From assembly GCA_942492445.1 (NCBI GenBank), contig CALOEW010000003.1, positions 1-64,000 of the forward strand: DNA of 64,000 nucleotides, written 5' to 3'. Source of the stretch: NORP240 sp942492445. Its GTDB lineage: Bacteria; Pseudomonadota; Gammaproteobacteria; Pseudomonadales; Pseudohongiellaceae. The notes beneath the pieces were generated by a model. That model saw only the letters and a list, made by a program, of their open reading frames with translations. It did no database searches and was not told the origin of the DNA. The translations under genes and the position numbers were made by a program. Shown piece after piece: positions 25,263-33,185 of the stretch (positions within the stretch are counted from its first letter, which is position 1; every line of letters starts with the position of its first letter).

Positions 25263-25835
25263 GTGGAGTCCTTCAATGACTATCAGAAAGCCAAGGCCTG
25301 GACGTGGGAGCACCAGGCGCTGGTAAGGGCCAGAGTAGTAGCCGGTGATGTGGAACTGCTGGAGAAATTTTCCCGGGTCAGGGCGGAAATCCTGACCAGC
25401 AGTCGGGATCGAGCCGAACTGACAGCACAGGTCACCGGGATGCGGGAGAGGATGCGTCGGGAACTGAAGTCCACGTCATCCAGTGAGATGGATCTGCTGG
25501 CTTTCCGCATCAAGCAGGGTAAGGGCGGCATCGTCGATATCGAGTTTCTCGTCCAGTATCTGGTGCTGGCCTATTCCCGGGACTACCCCGCACTGCTTAC
25601 CTACACTGATAATTTCCGTATCCTGGAAGCGGCGCGGGAGTGCGAACTGCTAGCAGAAGAGGAGATGAATACCCTGATTAATGCCTATATGGATTTGCGT
25701 GCCGCTTCCCATCAGATCACCCTGAAGCAGCTGGAAGACCTGAAGTCCGCAACTGCCCTTGAGCTGCACCAGGAAGCAGTAACCGCCATCTGGGAGCGGG
25801 TTTTCGGACCCGTTCGCACCACCCGGACCGAATGA
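25263..25835 (+). CDS. glnE: GlnE, fragment 3 (C-terminus of the adenylyltransferase; frameshifted)
   Basis: 190 residues: SFNDYQKAKAWTWEHQALVR, then LLAFRIKQGKGGIVDIEFLV, both hallmark segments of the second GlnE domain (KxGxGG-x-x-DIEF). Corrected, the three fragments give about 976 residues, close to the 946 of the E. coli enzyme. glnE upstream of the waa cluster fits Pseudomonas-type gene order. With two independent shifts in one essential-type regulator, sequence error is more likely than decay. Confidence 0.85.
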   Translation: MESFNDYQKAKAWTWEHQALVRARVVAGDVELLEKFSRVRAEILTSSRDRAELTAQVTGMRERMRRELKSTSSSEMDLLAFRIKQGKGGIVDIEFLVQYLVLAYSRDYPALLTYTDNFRILEAARECELLAEEEMNTLINAYMDLRAASHQITLKQLEDLKSATALELHQEAVTAIWERVFGPVRTTRTE

Positions 25836-25850
25836 TGTTGGACTCCCGGC

Positions 25851-26891
25851 GTGGCTGAGAGCAATAATCCGGAAAACGGAATTCTCGTGGTCGGGCCGTC
25901 ATGGGTAGGGGATATGGTGGTGGCGCAGTCGTTATTGTTACTGTTACGGGATCGTCACCCCTCTACCCGACTGGCTGTTATCGCTCCGGACTGGTCACGG
26001 GCTCTGCTGAGCCGTATGCCCGAAGTGGACGAAATTATCAGTTCTCCCTTTGGCCACGGAGAAGTCAATCTGTCGGGCCGCTTTCGACTGGGACGACAAC
26101 TGGCCGGCCGGTTCGACTGGGCCATAGTGTTGCCCAATTCTTTCAAGTCCGCCCTGGTTCCAATGATCGCCGGTATTCCACGGCGAACCGGCTGGCGCGG
26201 TGAATTCCGCAATTTACTGCTCACTGATTGCAGAACTCTGGATTCGCGTCGCTATCCGCTATTGGTTCAGCGGTTCGTCGCGCTTGGTGTTGATTGCGAC
26301 GAATGCCTGCCTCAGTATCGATCGCCCGCACTGCATATCGAGCCAGCTCAAGCGGTTGCCACAGCCAGATCCCTGGGATTGGATCCCACCGGTAAACTAC
26401 TGGCTCTGTGTCCAGGTGCCGAATTTGGTGATGCCAAGCAATGGCCGCTCGAGCACTATGCCAGATTATGTGAGATGGCTGCCATTGACGGCTGGCATCC
26501 CTGTATTCTCGGGTCTGCCAATGATCGCCCTGCAGCGAGGCATCTGCTGTCCTGCCTGAAAGTAGAAAGCCGGAAAAGCGTCAGCGATCTGACCGGCAGG
26601 ACTTCACTGGGCCAGGTTATTGACTTGTTGTCGCTGGCCGGTGCTGCCGTGACCAATGATTCCGGCCTGATGCATATTGGCGCTGCGGTTGGTTGCCCAT
26701 TGATTGCTGTCTACGGATCGACTTCGCCGGACTTTACACCTCCATTGGCAGAAAGGGTAGAATCCCTGACAACCGACATAGCCTGCCGACCCTGCTTCAA
26801 GCGGAGTTGTCCGCTGGGTCACAAACGATGTCTTACACAGATCACGCCAGATCGGGTCTATGGCAGTCTTCAGGAGCTGCTTTCGTCCTGA
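25851..26891 (+). CDS. waaF: LPS heptosyltransferase II
   Basis: 346 residues, family length, from GTG 25851. It adds the second heptose to the LPS inner core from ADP-heptose at the cytoplasmic face of the inner membrane (GT9). Markers: ILVVGPSWVGDMVVAQSL at the N-terminus, LALCPGAEFGDAKQWP in the middle and the donor-binding DLTGRTSLGQVIDLL / VTNDSGLMHIGAAVG / VYGSTSPDFTPP. It opens the run of LPS core genes and is separated from waaC by only 18 bases. Confidence 0.95.
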   Translation: MAESNNPENGILVVGPSWVGDMVVAQSLLLLLRDRHPSTRLAVIAPDWSRALLSRMPEVDEIISSPFGHGEVNLSGRFRLGRQLAGRFDWAIVLPNSFKSALVPMIAGIPRRTGWRGEFRNLLLTDCRTLDSRRYPLLVQRFVALGVDCDECLPQYRSPALHIEPAQAVATARSLGLDPTGKLLALCPGAEFGDAKQWPLEHYARLCEMAAIDGWHPCILGSANDRPAARHLLSCLKVESRKSVSDLTGRTSLGQVIDLLSLAGAAVTNDSGLMHIGAAVGCPLIAVYGSTSPDFTPPLAERVESLTTDIACRPCFKRSCPLGHKRCLTQITPDRVYGSLQELLSS

Positions 26892-26909
26892 TTGTCCGGA
26901 GTCAATAGA

Positions 26910-27983
26910 TTGCGAGTTTTGATAGTCAAAGTATCCTCTCTGGGCGATATTATCCACACACTTCCCGCGGTAACCGATGCCAGTCGTGCCAACCGGAATC
27001 TTGTATTTGACTGGGCCGTCGAGGAAGCCTTTACTGAAGTACCTGCCTGGCATCCGGCGGTGGAAAACGTTATCCCGGTGGCAATCAGGCGATGGCGATC
27101 GCACTGGTTAAAAAGCTGGATGAAAGGCGAAATCGCCGAGTTTCGGGACAATCTGCAGAAAATTCATTACGACCTCGTCATAGACGCCCAGGGGCTGATC
27201 AAAAGCGGAATTGTCAGTCGTATGTCAAAGGGTATTACCGTCGGACTGAGTAACAAGACTATCCGCGAGCCACTGGCTACTCTATTCTACAATAAGGTCT
27301 ACTCCGTACCATGGACCGAACACGCCGTGGAACGTATTCGGGAGCTTTTTTCCCGCGCTCTGCACTACAAGTACGACCCCGAGCAGGTAGATTACGGTAT
27401 TGATTTTGAGCGCATCGGACTATCAGCTAACGTATCCACTGAAAAGCAACTGGTGTTTCTCCATGGTACGACCTGGAAAAACAAGAACTGGCCGGAGAAT
27501 TACTGGTGCGAGCTTGCCGGGATTGCTACCGACAACGATTATAAGGTGCTTCTTCCCTGGGGGGATGACTCGGAAAAGATGCGAGCCGGACGAATCGCCA
27601 GGGGTAATCCGGATATTGAAATTCTGCCCCGTCAGTCTCTTACCGGACTGGCCAGAAACATCGCCCGTTCCAAAGGTGTAATTGCCGTGGATACAGGATT
27701 GGGGCACCTGGCAGCAGCACTGTCGGTACCAACTCTTTCTCTTTATGGACCTACAGACCCGAGGCTGTCCGGAACCTATGGAGACAGGCAGCACCACCTG
27801 CGGTCCAATCTCAACTGCTCCCCCTGTGTAAAGCGAGAATGCTCCTATACAGGGCCCGGTGTAACAGATAAGTATAAAGGGCAATCATTCCTGGTTTTAC
27901 CGCCTTGCTTCTCCACGCTGAGGCCTGAGACAGTCTGGCACAATTTCAATCAACTTATAGTCAACCCGGTTTCCGTTACATGA
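26910..27983 (+). CDS. waaC: LPS heptosyltransferase I
   Basis: Adds the first heptose to Kdo2-lipid A. The frame is open from TTG 26892, but I choose TTG 26910: GGAG at 26898-26901 is 8 bases upstream, and the product then begins MRVLIVKVSSLGDIIHTLPA, the canonical WaaC N-terminus. 357 residues. Further motifs: DLVIDAQGLIKSG, FLHGTTWKNKNWPENYW and AVDTGLGHLAAALSVPTLSL. The 3' end overlaps waaG by 4 bases, so it is cotranscribed with waaF, waaG and waaP. Confidence 0.93.
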   Translation: MRVLIVKVSSLGDIIHTLPAVTDASRANRNLVFDWAVEEAFTEVPAWHPAVENVIPVAIRRWRSHWLKSWMKGEIAEFRDNLQKIHYDLVIDAQGLIKSGIVSRMSKGITVGLSNKTIREPLATLFYNKVYSVPWTEHAVERIRELFSRALHYKYDPEQVDYGIDFERIGLSANVSTEKQLVFLHGTTWKNKNWPENYWCELAGIATDNDYKVLLPWGDDSEKMRAGRIARGNPDIEILPRQSLTGLARNIARSKGVIAVDTGLGHLAAALSVPTLSLYGPTDPRLSGTYGDRQHHLRSNLNCSPCVKRECSYTGPGVTDKYKGQSFLVLPPCFSTLRPETVWHNFNQLIVNPVSVT

Positions 27984-29110
27984 AGCTGGGTTTCCTTATC
28001 TATTCCTATTTTCCCTACGGAGGACAGCAACGGGATTTCTACAGGATTGTAAGAGAATGCATTGCGAGAGGCCATGAGGTCGTTGTCTATACATTGAAGT
28101 GGCAGGGGGAACCACCCGATGACATTGATGTCAGATTTGTACCGGTAACATCCAGGTCTCGCCTCAGGCTGTATCGACTGTTCACCGGTTGGGTACTTGA
28201 TGCATTGCGGCGTGAGCCCTGCGACCTGGTGACCGGATTCAACAAGGTGCCAGGCCTGGACGTTTATTTCGCCGCTGACTCCTGTTTCGCGGAAAAGGCT
28301 AAACATCAGCGCGGTGGCTATTACCGGTTTACACCGCGATATCGCCATTTCATGGCGTATGAAAATGCAGTCTTTGGAGCGCGGAGCCGAACCCGCATCC
28401 TGCTGCTTTCGCGGTTGCAGCAACAGTCTTACGAAGCCTACTATCCAGGCTGTGCTTCAAGGCTGTACCTGGTCCCTCCCGGTATAGATCAGGATCGCAA
28501 GCCCACCGATGCAGCGCCGCTTACAAGGCGACAGTTGCGCCAGGAGTTTCACCTGAAGCCAACTGACCTGCTGGTGGTGCAGATAGGTTCCGGATTCAAG
28601 GTCAAAGGAGTGGACAGGTCGCTTCGTGCCCTGGCATCGCTGCCGCGGGAGTTGCTGCAGCGGGTAACCTATCTGTTGATCGGACAGGATAGGCCGAATC
28701 GATATCTGCGTCTGGCAAAAAAGCTGGGCGTTGCCGACCATTTCCGGGTAATGCCAGGTCGGGCTGACGTACTGCGTTTCCTGCTGGGAGCCGACTTATT
28801 GTTGCATCCTGCGTACAGTGAAAGCGCCGGTTACGTGCTGCTGGAAGCGACAATTGTGGGCCTGCCCGTGTTGACAACCAGCACTTGCGGCTATGCGTGT
28901 CACATTCTGGAGGCGGGATCCGGGCTGGTCTGCGCAGAGCCTTTCAGTCAGTTAGAACTAAACGATAGCCTCAAGCGCATGCTACTCTCACCCGAGCGGA
29001 GCCTGTGGCAACGGAATGGTATCGAGTACGGTAAACAGGAAGCGCTCTATTCCATGCCTGGTATAGCTGTCGATTATCTCGAAAAATTTGCGCAGGCAGC
29101 TTTTAAATGA
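27980..29110 (+). CDS. waaG: LPS core glucosyltransferase WaaG
   Basis: 376 residues (E. coli WaaG is 374), GT4 fold: N-terminal GFLIYSYFPYGGQQRDFYRI and C-terminal acceptor/donor segment HPAYSESAGYVLLEATIVGL with the EX7E-type glutamates. It transfers the first hexose onto heptose II in the cytoplasm. The starting ATG overlaps the waaC stop (ATGA) and its own stop overlaps waaP. The sugar donor (UDP-glucose in E. coli) cannot be confirmed from sequence. Confidence 0.9.
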   Translation: MKLGFLIYSYFPYGGQQRDFYRIVRECIARGHEVVVYTLKWQGEPPDDIDVRFVPVTSRSRLRLYRLFTGWVLDALRREPCDLVTGFNKVPGLDVYFAADSCFAEKAKHQRGGYYRFTPRYRHFMAYENAVFGARSRTRILLLSRLQQQSYEAYYPGCASRLYLVPPGIDQDRKPTDAAPLTRRQLRQEFHLKPTDLLVVQIGSGFKVKGVDRSLRALASLPRELLQRVTYLLIGQDRPNRYLRLAKKLGVADHFRVMPGRADVLRFLLGADLLLHPAYSESAGYVLLEATIVGLPVLTTSTCGYACHILEAGSGLVCAEPFSQLELNDSLKRMLLSPERSLWQRNGIEYGKQEALYSMPGIAVDYLEKFAQAAFK

Positions 29111-29922
29111 TTCTGTATCTGGATGATGAACTTGCCGGGATCTGGCAGCAAGCGGATATTTTTCAAGTGCTGCTGAACATGGAAGGGACTGTCTACCGTC
29201 AGGTCAAGGGGCGCAGAACCCTGCGATTCGTTCTACAGGGAAAGGGGTATTTCCTGAAACTGCACCTTGGAGTCGGTTGGCGGGAAATATTCAAGAATCT
29301 GTTACGGTTTCGCCTGCCGGTAATCGGTGCCGAAAACGAATGGCTTGCAATTCAGCGGTTGCGTGAACTCGGTATCGATACACCCTCTGCTGTCGCATAC
29401 GGGAAACGGGGCTGGAATCCTGCATCAATGAAGTCATTCATCGTTACCCGGGAGCTGGAGAATACGTTCACTCTGGAGGAATATTGTGCCACCTGGGAGA
29501 AGAGCCCGCCGCAGTTTTCCGTAAAGAAGGCGCTGATTGAAAAGGTCGCGGAAATCAGTCGCAGGATGCACAAAGCGGGAATCTGCCATCGTGATTATTA
29601 CTTGTGTCACTTCCACTTGCTCTCTGATTCAGAAAAGGCAACCTCCGGCTGCGGGGCAAGGCTGATTCTCATCGACCTTCACCGGGCGATGTTTGGCAGG
29701 AAGCCGAATTCACGCTGGGTGAAAAAGGATCTGGCCGGCTTGTATTTTTCCAGCATGGAAATTGGGCTGACAAGACGCGATCGGTTACGATTCGCGCGTG
29801 TATATCGAAAGACAAGCCTTAGAAATTCTCTGGATCGGGACAAGGTATTCTGGTGTGATGTGCTCTCGCGAGGTGAGGCGTTGTATGCAAAATTGGGGAA
29901 TCCCCTGCGAGCCGATCAATGA
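29107..29922 (+). CDS. waaP: LPS core heptose(I) kinase WaaP
   Basis: 271 residues, protein-kinase-like fold. It phosphorylates heptose I of the inner core, which is vital for outer-membrane integrity in Pseudomonas. Markers: the nucleotide Lys in GYFLKLHLGVGWREIFKNLL, the catalytic loop ICHRDYYLCHFHL and the metal-binding LILIDLHRAM in DFG position. It overlaps both neighbours by 4 bases. The order waaG-waaP-further kinases matches Pseudomonas. Confidence 0.93.
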   Translation: MILYLDDELAGIWQQADIFQVLLNMEGTVYRQVKGRRTLRFVLQGKGYFLKLHLGVGWREIFKNLLRFRLPVIGAENEWLAIQRLRELGIDTPSAVAYGKRGWNPASMKSFIVTRELENTFTLEEYCATWEKSPPQFSVKKALIEKVAEISRRMHKAGICHRDYYLCHFHLLSDSEKATSGCGARLILIDLHRAMFGRKPNSRWVKKDLAGLYFSSMEIGLTRRDRLRFARVYRKTSLRNSLDRDKVFWCDVLSRGEALYAKLGNPLRADQ

Positions 29923-30920
29923 GCCCGGTAATTCATAGCCGTCTGGCAAGCCTCGGTTACAGTACCAGTACACCGCTGGTGGTTGCCGTAGTTCCGCCTG
30001 AGGCGCATGGGATATCCAGTGGCAGCCCGGAAACCCTGCTTATTCCGAGGACTCTGCGCCTGCTGCCCGGGAAGCGGCTGGTAGGCGTAACCGACTGGCA
30101 GCGACAAGCGGTAATCATCAAGCTTTTCTATCACAAACGACGCTGGTCTAAGCATCTGCAGCGAGAGCTGGCCGGATTTGAGCTTGCCAGGAAGTCCGGG
30201 TTGCCGGTTCCGCAGGTAATTGCCAGCGGCACAATCGCTGAACAGCAGGGGGGTTACCTCCTGATCGAGTACCTGGAAAAGGGAGTGGGCCTGGATTCTC
30301 TGGCCGAGCAACATGACTCCCGGCTCGATATCGGTATAAGGCAGGCGCTTGGTCTAATTGCCCGGTGCCACCGTCAGGGGTTATGGCAGCAGGATATCCA
30401 CCTCGGGAATTTCATGCTGTTCAACGGTACGATGTACTTGTTGGACAGTGCCGAATTCAAGTCTGAAAAGCCGGGGGCCGTGCTTTCAGAGTCCCTGCGA
30501 CTGGCAAATCTCGCGCTTTTTTTTGCCCAGTTCTCCGTGTATCGCGACTCACGGGTACTGCAGTTGATGGAAATCTACAACAACGAGCTCGCTGATGTAA
30601 GTGCAGTTACGGATACTGCCCTCCTGCAGGCCCAGATTGGGCAGGCAAGGGAGCGCAGGCTGGATAAATATCAATCGAAACTGTTCCGGTCTACTAGCGA
30701 CTTTCACAAGGAAAAATCTGCCGGCCGACGCATGCTCTGTGATCGCAGAATAATGTCAGACGTATTCTACCGGTTTGTTCAGAATCCGGATCAGTTCGTA
30801 CGGGAGGGAACGCTGATAAAAGATGGGAATACGACTACGGTAGCCCTGGTCACGCTTGGGGACAGGGAATACGTCTTGAAGCGATACAACATCAAGAGCC
30901 CGCTCCATGGGCTGCGGTAG
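29919..30920 (+). CDS. Tandem LPS-core kinase, first kinase domain and start of the second (frameshifted)
   Basis: 333 residues. Domain 1 is complete: AVIIKLFYHKRRWSKHLQRE (ATP Lys), catalytic loop QDIHLGNFML and DSAEF for DFG. A second N-lobe starts near residue 285 (TVALVTLGDREYVLKRYNIK) and stops at SPLHGLR, where a TAG interrupts. The next frame continues RMLRNSRASRSWRS, as related kinases do after 'HxLRRxLRxSRA'. Dropping the T of the TAG (about 30917), or restoring two bases, joins them. Predicted role: phosphorylation of inner-core sugars beside WaaP. Confidence 0.7.
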   Translation: MSPVIHSRLASLGYSTSTPLVVAVVPPEAHGISSGSPETLLIPRTLRLLPGKRLVGVTDWQRQAVIIKLFYHKRRWSKHLQRELAGFELARKSGLPVPQVIASGTIAEQQGGYLLIEYLEKGVGLDSLAEQHDSRLDIGIRQALGLIARCHRQGLWQQDIHLGNFMLFNGTMYLLDSAEFKSEKPGAVLSESLRLANLALFFAQFSVYRDSRVLQLMEIYNNELADVSAVTDTALLQAQIGQARERRLDKYQSKLFRSTSDFHKEKSAGRRMLCDRRIMSDVFYRFVQNPDQFVREGTLIKDGNTTTVALVTLGDREYVLKRYNIKSPLHGLR

Positions 30921-31401
30921 AATGCTTCGCAACAGTCGTGCCTCCCGCTCCTGGCGATCCGGCCTGATGCTGGAAATGCTAGGTTTAACCACCGCGCGAC
31001 CCCTGATGATGCTGGAGCGTCGTCGTGCGTGGATGATACGCAGGGAATCCTACATCCTCTATGAACTTGTAAAGGGGGCCACTGTGCCCGAGGTTCTGGG
31101 TTCCGAAGATCTTTCGAACGAAACTAGGGACAGGGTATTTGAGAGATTCAAGCAATTCCTTGAGGTGCTGCGTCGCTACCAGATTTCTCATGGAGACTTG
31201 AAGGCCAGTAATTTTATTTTCGCCAATGATGAGCTGGTTCTTCTGGATCTTGATGCAACCAGGCGTCATGCAACGAGGCTGACTTTCCGTCGAGCATTCA
31301 AAAAAGATCTGGAACGGTTTTTAAAGAATTTTTCCGAGGGCTCTGTTTTGCAGAATATGCATCAGCAGGCAATACGACTTGTGAGGTCATTGGATGTCTA
31401 A
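30907..31401 (+). CDS. Tandem LPS-core kinase, C-lobe of the second kinase domain (frameshifted)
   Basis: 164 residues as open, genuine from about RMLRNSRASR. The catalytic loop SHGDLKASNFIF and the metal site VLLDLDATRRH mark a WaaP/Kdo-kinase-type C-lobe that cannot work without the N-lobe in the preceding frame. Together they make a protein of about 490 residues with two kinase domains, like the double-kinase product in the Pseudomonas core cluster. It overlaps the carbamoyltransferase start by 8 bases. Confidence 0.65.
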   Translation: MGCGRMLRNSRASRSWRSGLMLEMLGLTTARPLMMLERRRAWMIRRESYILYELVKGATVPEVLGSEDLSNETRDRVFERFKQFLEVLRRYQISHGDLKASNFIFANDELVLLDLDATRRHATRLTFRRAFKKDLERFLKNFSEGSVLQNMHQQAIRLVRSLDV

Positions 31402-33151
31402 GGAGTCTCTGATAACTCTAGGATTGACAGGTTCTATTGGCCACGATCCCGCGGCAGCACTTTTTGTGGGAGGTGAGCTTGTCGCGGCCGCCGAAGAGGA
31501 GAGGTTGATCAGACGAAAACATGCAAAAGGTGAGATGCCATACTATGCAGCACGATTCTGTATGCAATATGCCGGCATCAATCCGATGGATGTGGATATC
31601 GTGGCTATCCCCAATGCACCTGTCAACCTGTTGAGCCCAGCACGCTGGCACTACGCAAGACGTCACTGGTACGCGCCGGACAGGGCCCTGGACAGTTTGT
31701 TGAATGGAAACAGGCGCTATCATCGGTACGTGAGAAAAATCAGGAGTCTGCTCGAAAAACTTCAGATTCCCTGGAACAAGATCAAATTTGTCCCGGTTGA
31801 GCACCAGCTCGCTCATGCCAGCAGCGGCTATCATTTGAGCGGCTTCTCCGGAAAAACGGCAATTCTCACCATCGATTCACGCGGAGAATACGCCACGATT
31901 CTTCTGGCGGAAGGGAATGATGGCACAATTAGTAAAATCAGAGAGTTCTACGATCCTGATTCCTTAAGCGGTATGTACGCAGCGATTACCGACTACCTGG
32001 GTTTTGAAATTCTGGACGGCGAATTCAAGGTAATGGGAATGTCGCCGTTCGGGGACCCGGATCGCTATGACCTTTCCTTCCTGGCTCACTTTAACGGTAA
32101 AAACTTCAAGGTGGACAACAAACTGATCAGTACGGTGGGTTTCCGGCGTTACAAGGCCAAGTCCAGGGGGCACTTTTTCAGTCGAAAGCTGATAGAGAAA
32201 CTTGGTCCCCGGCGGGAGGGTGCACTGGTGGACGACCCTTATGTTCACTACGCTGCCGCTATTCAGAAGCTCTTTGAAGACATCGCTGCGGGTCTGGTAA
32301 TACAATACCTTTATCCAACTCTCAAGGAGCAGGGGCAGCTGGTTTTTGCGGGCACCAGTTCCATGAACATCAAGCTGAACCATCGACTCCAGGAATTACC
32401 GTCGGTGAAGCATCTGTTCGTACACCCGGGTGCAAGCGACTCAGGTACGGCAATAGGGGCTGCCAGTTACGCTGTGGCCGGAGAAGGGTTGCAGATAATG
32501 CCGCTGCGCAACGTGTTTCTGGGCCCCCGGTTTACCAAAAGCCAGTGCATCAGCGCCTGCCGTAACCACCGCGACAAACCGCAATGGGAGGAGTTGGAGA
32601 ATGCGCCCAGCAGGGCTGCAGAATTACTGAATCAGGGACATCTGGTAGCCTGGTTTCAGGGCCGTATGGAGTTTGGTTCGCGGGCGCTGGGTAACCGCAG
32701 TATTCTTGCAAACCCCTGCCAGGAGGGCGTAGCGGATCTGTTGAACAGTACCATCAAGTTTCGTGAACGCTGGCGACCGTTTTCGCCCAGCCTGCTGGAC
32801 AGTTTTGCGCCCGAGTTTCTGGAGGGAGGGTTTGAACACGATTATATGTGCATAAGCCAGGTGGTCAGGGAAAGATGGCATGAGCAGTTCTCGCCAGTGA
32901 TTTACAAAGATGGAACTACCCGACCCCATGTGGTGACCCATGAGGCAAACCCGCGGTTTTATCAATTGCTGAAGTACATGGAGGAGTTATCGGGAGTTGG
33001 TATGGTTGTCAATGTCGCATTGAACCGGCCTGGCGAAGCGCTGGTCTGTACACCCGAAGATGCGTTGAACCTGTTTGTCGGGTCTGAACTGGAATTCATG
33101 ATAATGGAGGATATACTGGTCACCAAGCGGGAAGAATCTGAAAGCTGGTGA
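31394..33151 (+). CDS. wapO: LPS core carbamoyltransferase (WapO-like, NodU/CmcH family)
   Basis: 585 residues. N-terminal TsaD-like domain: LGLTGSIGHDPAAALFVGGE, the metal-binding His in PVEHQLAHASSGY, TIDSRGEYAT and GEFKVMGMSPFGDP. C-terminal YrdC-like domain: VAWFQGRMEFGSRALGNRSI, NSTIKFRERWRPFSPS. These enzymes carbamoylate sugars from carbamoyl phosphate via carbamoyl-AMP. In Pseudomonas aeruginosa the homologue in this position adds the 7-O-carbamoyl group to heptose II. The gene closes the forward waa operon; the next gene converges after 34 bases. Confidence 0.85.
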   Translation: MSKESLITLGLTGSIGHDPAAALFVGGELVAAAEEERLIRRKHAKGEMPYYAARFCMQYAGINPMDVDIVAIPNAPVNLLSPARWHYARRHWYAPDRALDSLLNGNRRYHRYVRKIRSLLEKLQIPWNKIKFVPVEHQLAHASSGYHLSGFSGKTAILTIDSRGEYATILLAEGNDGTISKIREFYDPDSLSGMYAAITDYLGFEILDGEFKVMGMSPFGDPDRYDLSFLAHFNGKNFKVDNKLISTVGFRRYKAKSRGHFFSRKLIEKLGPRREGALVDDPYVHYAAAIQKLFEDIAAGLVIQYLYPTLKEQGQLVFAGTSSMNIKLNHRLQELPSVKHLFVHPGASDSGTAIGAASYAVAGEGLQIMPLRNVFLGPRFTKSQCISACRNHRDKPQWEELENAPSRAAELLNQGHLVAWFQGRMEFGSRALGNRSILANPCQEGVADLLNSTIKFRERWRPFSPSLLDSFAPEFLEGGFEHDYMCISQVVRERWHEQFSPVIYKDGTTRPHVVTHEANPRFYQLLKYMEELSGVGMVVNVALNRPGEALVCTPEDALNLFVGSELEFMIMEDILVTKREESESW

Positions 33152-33185
33152 CAGACAGTCCAGCGATATTTTCAAGATTCAGGAA

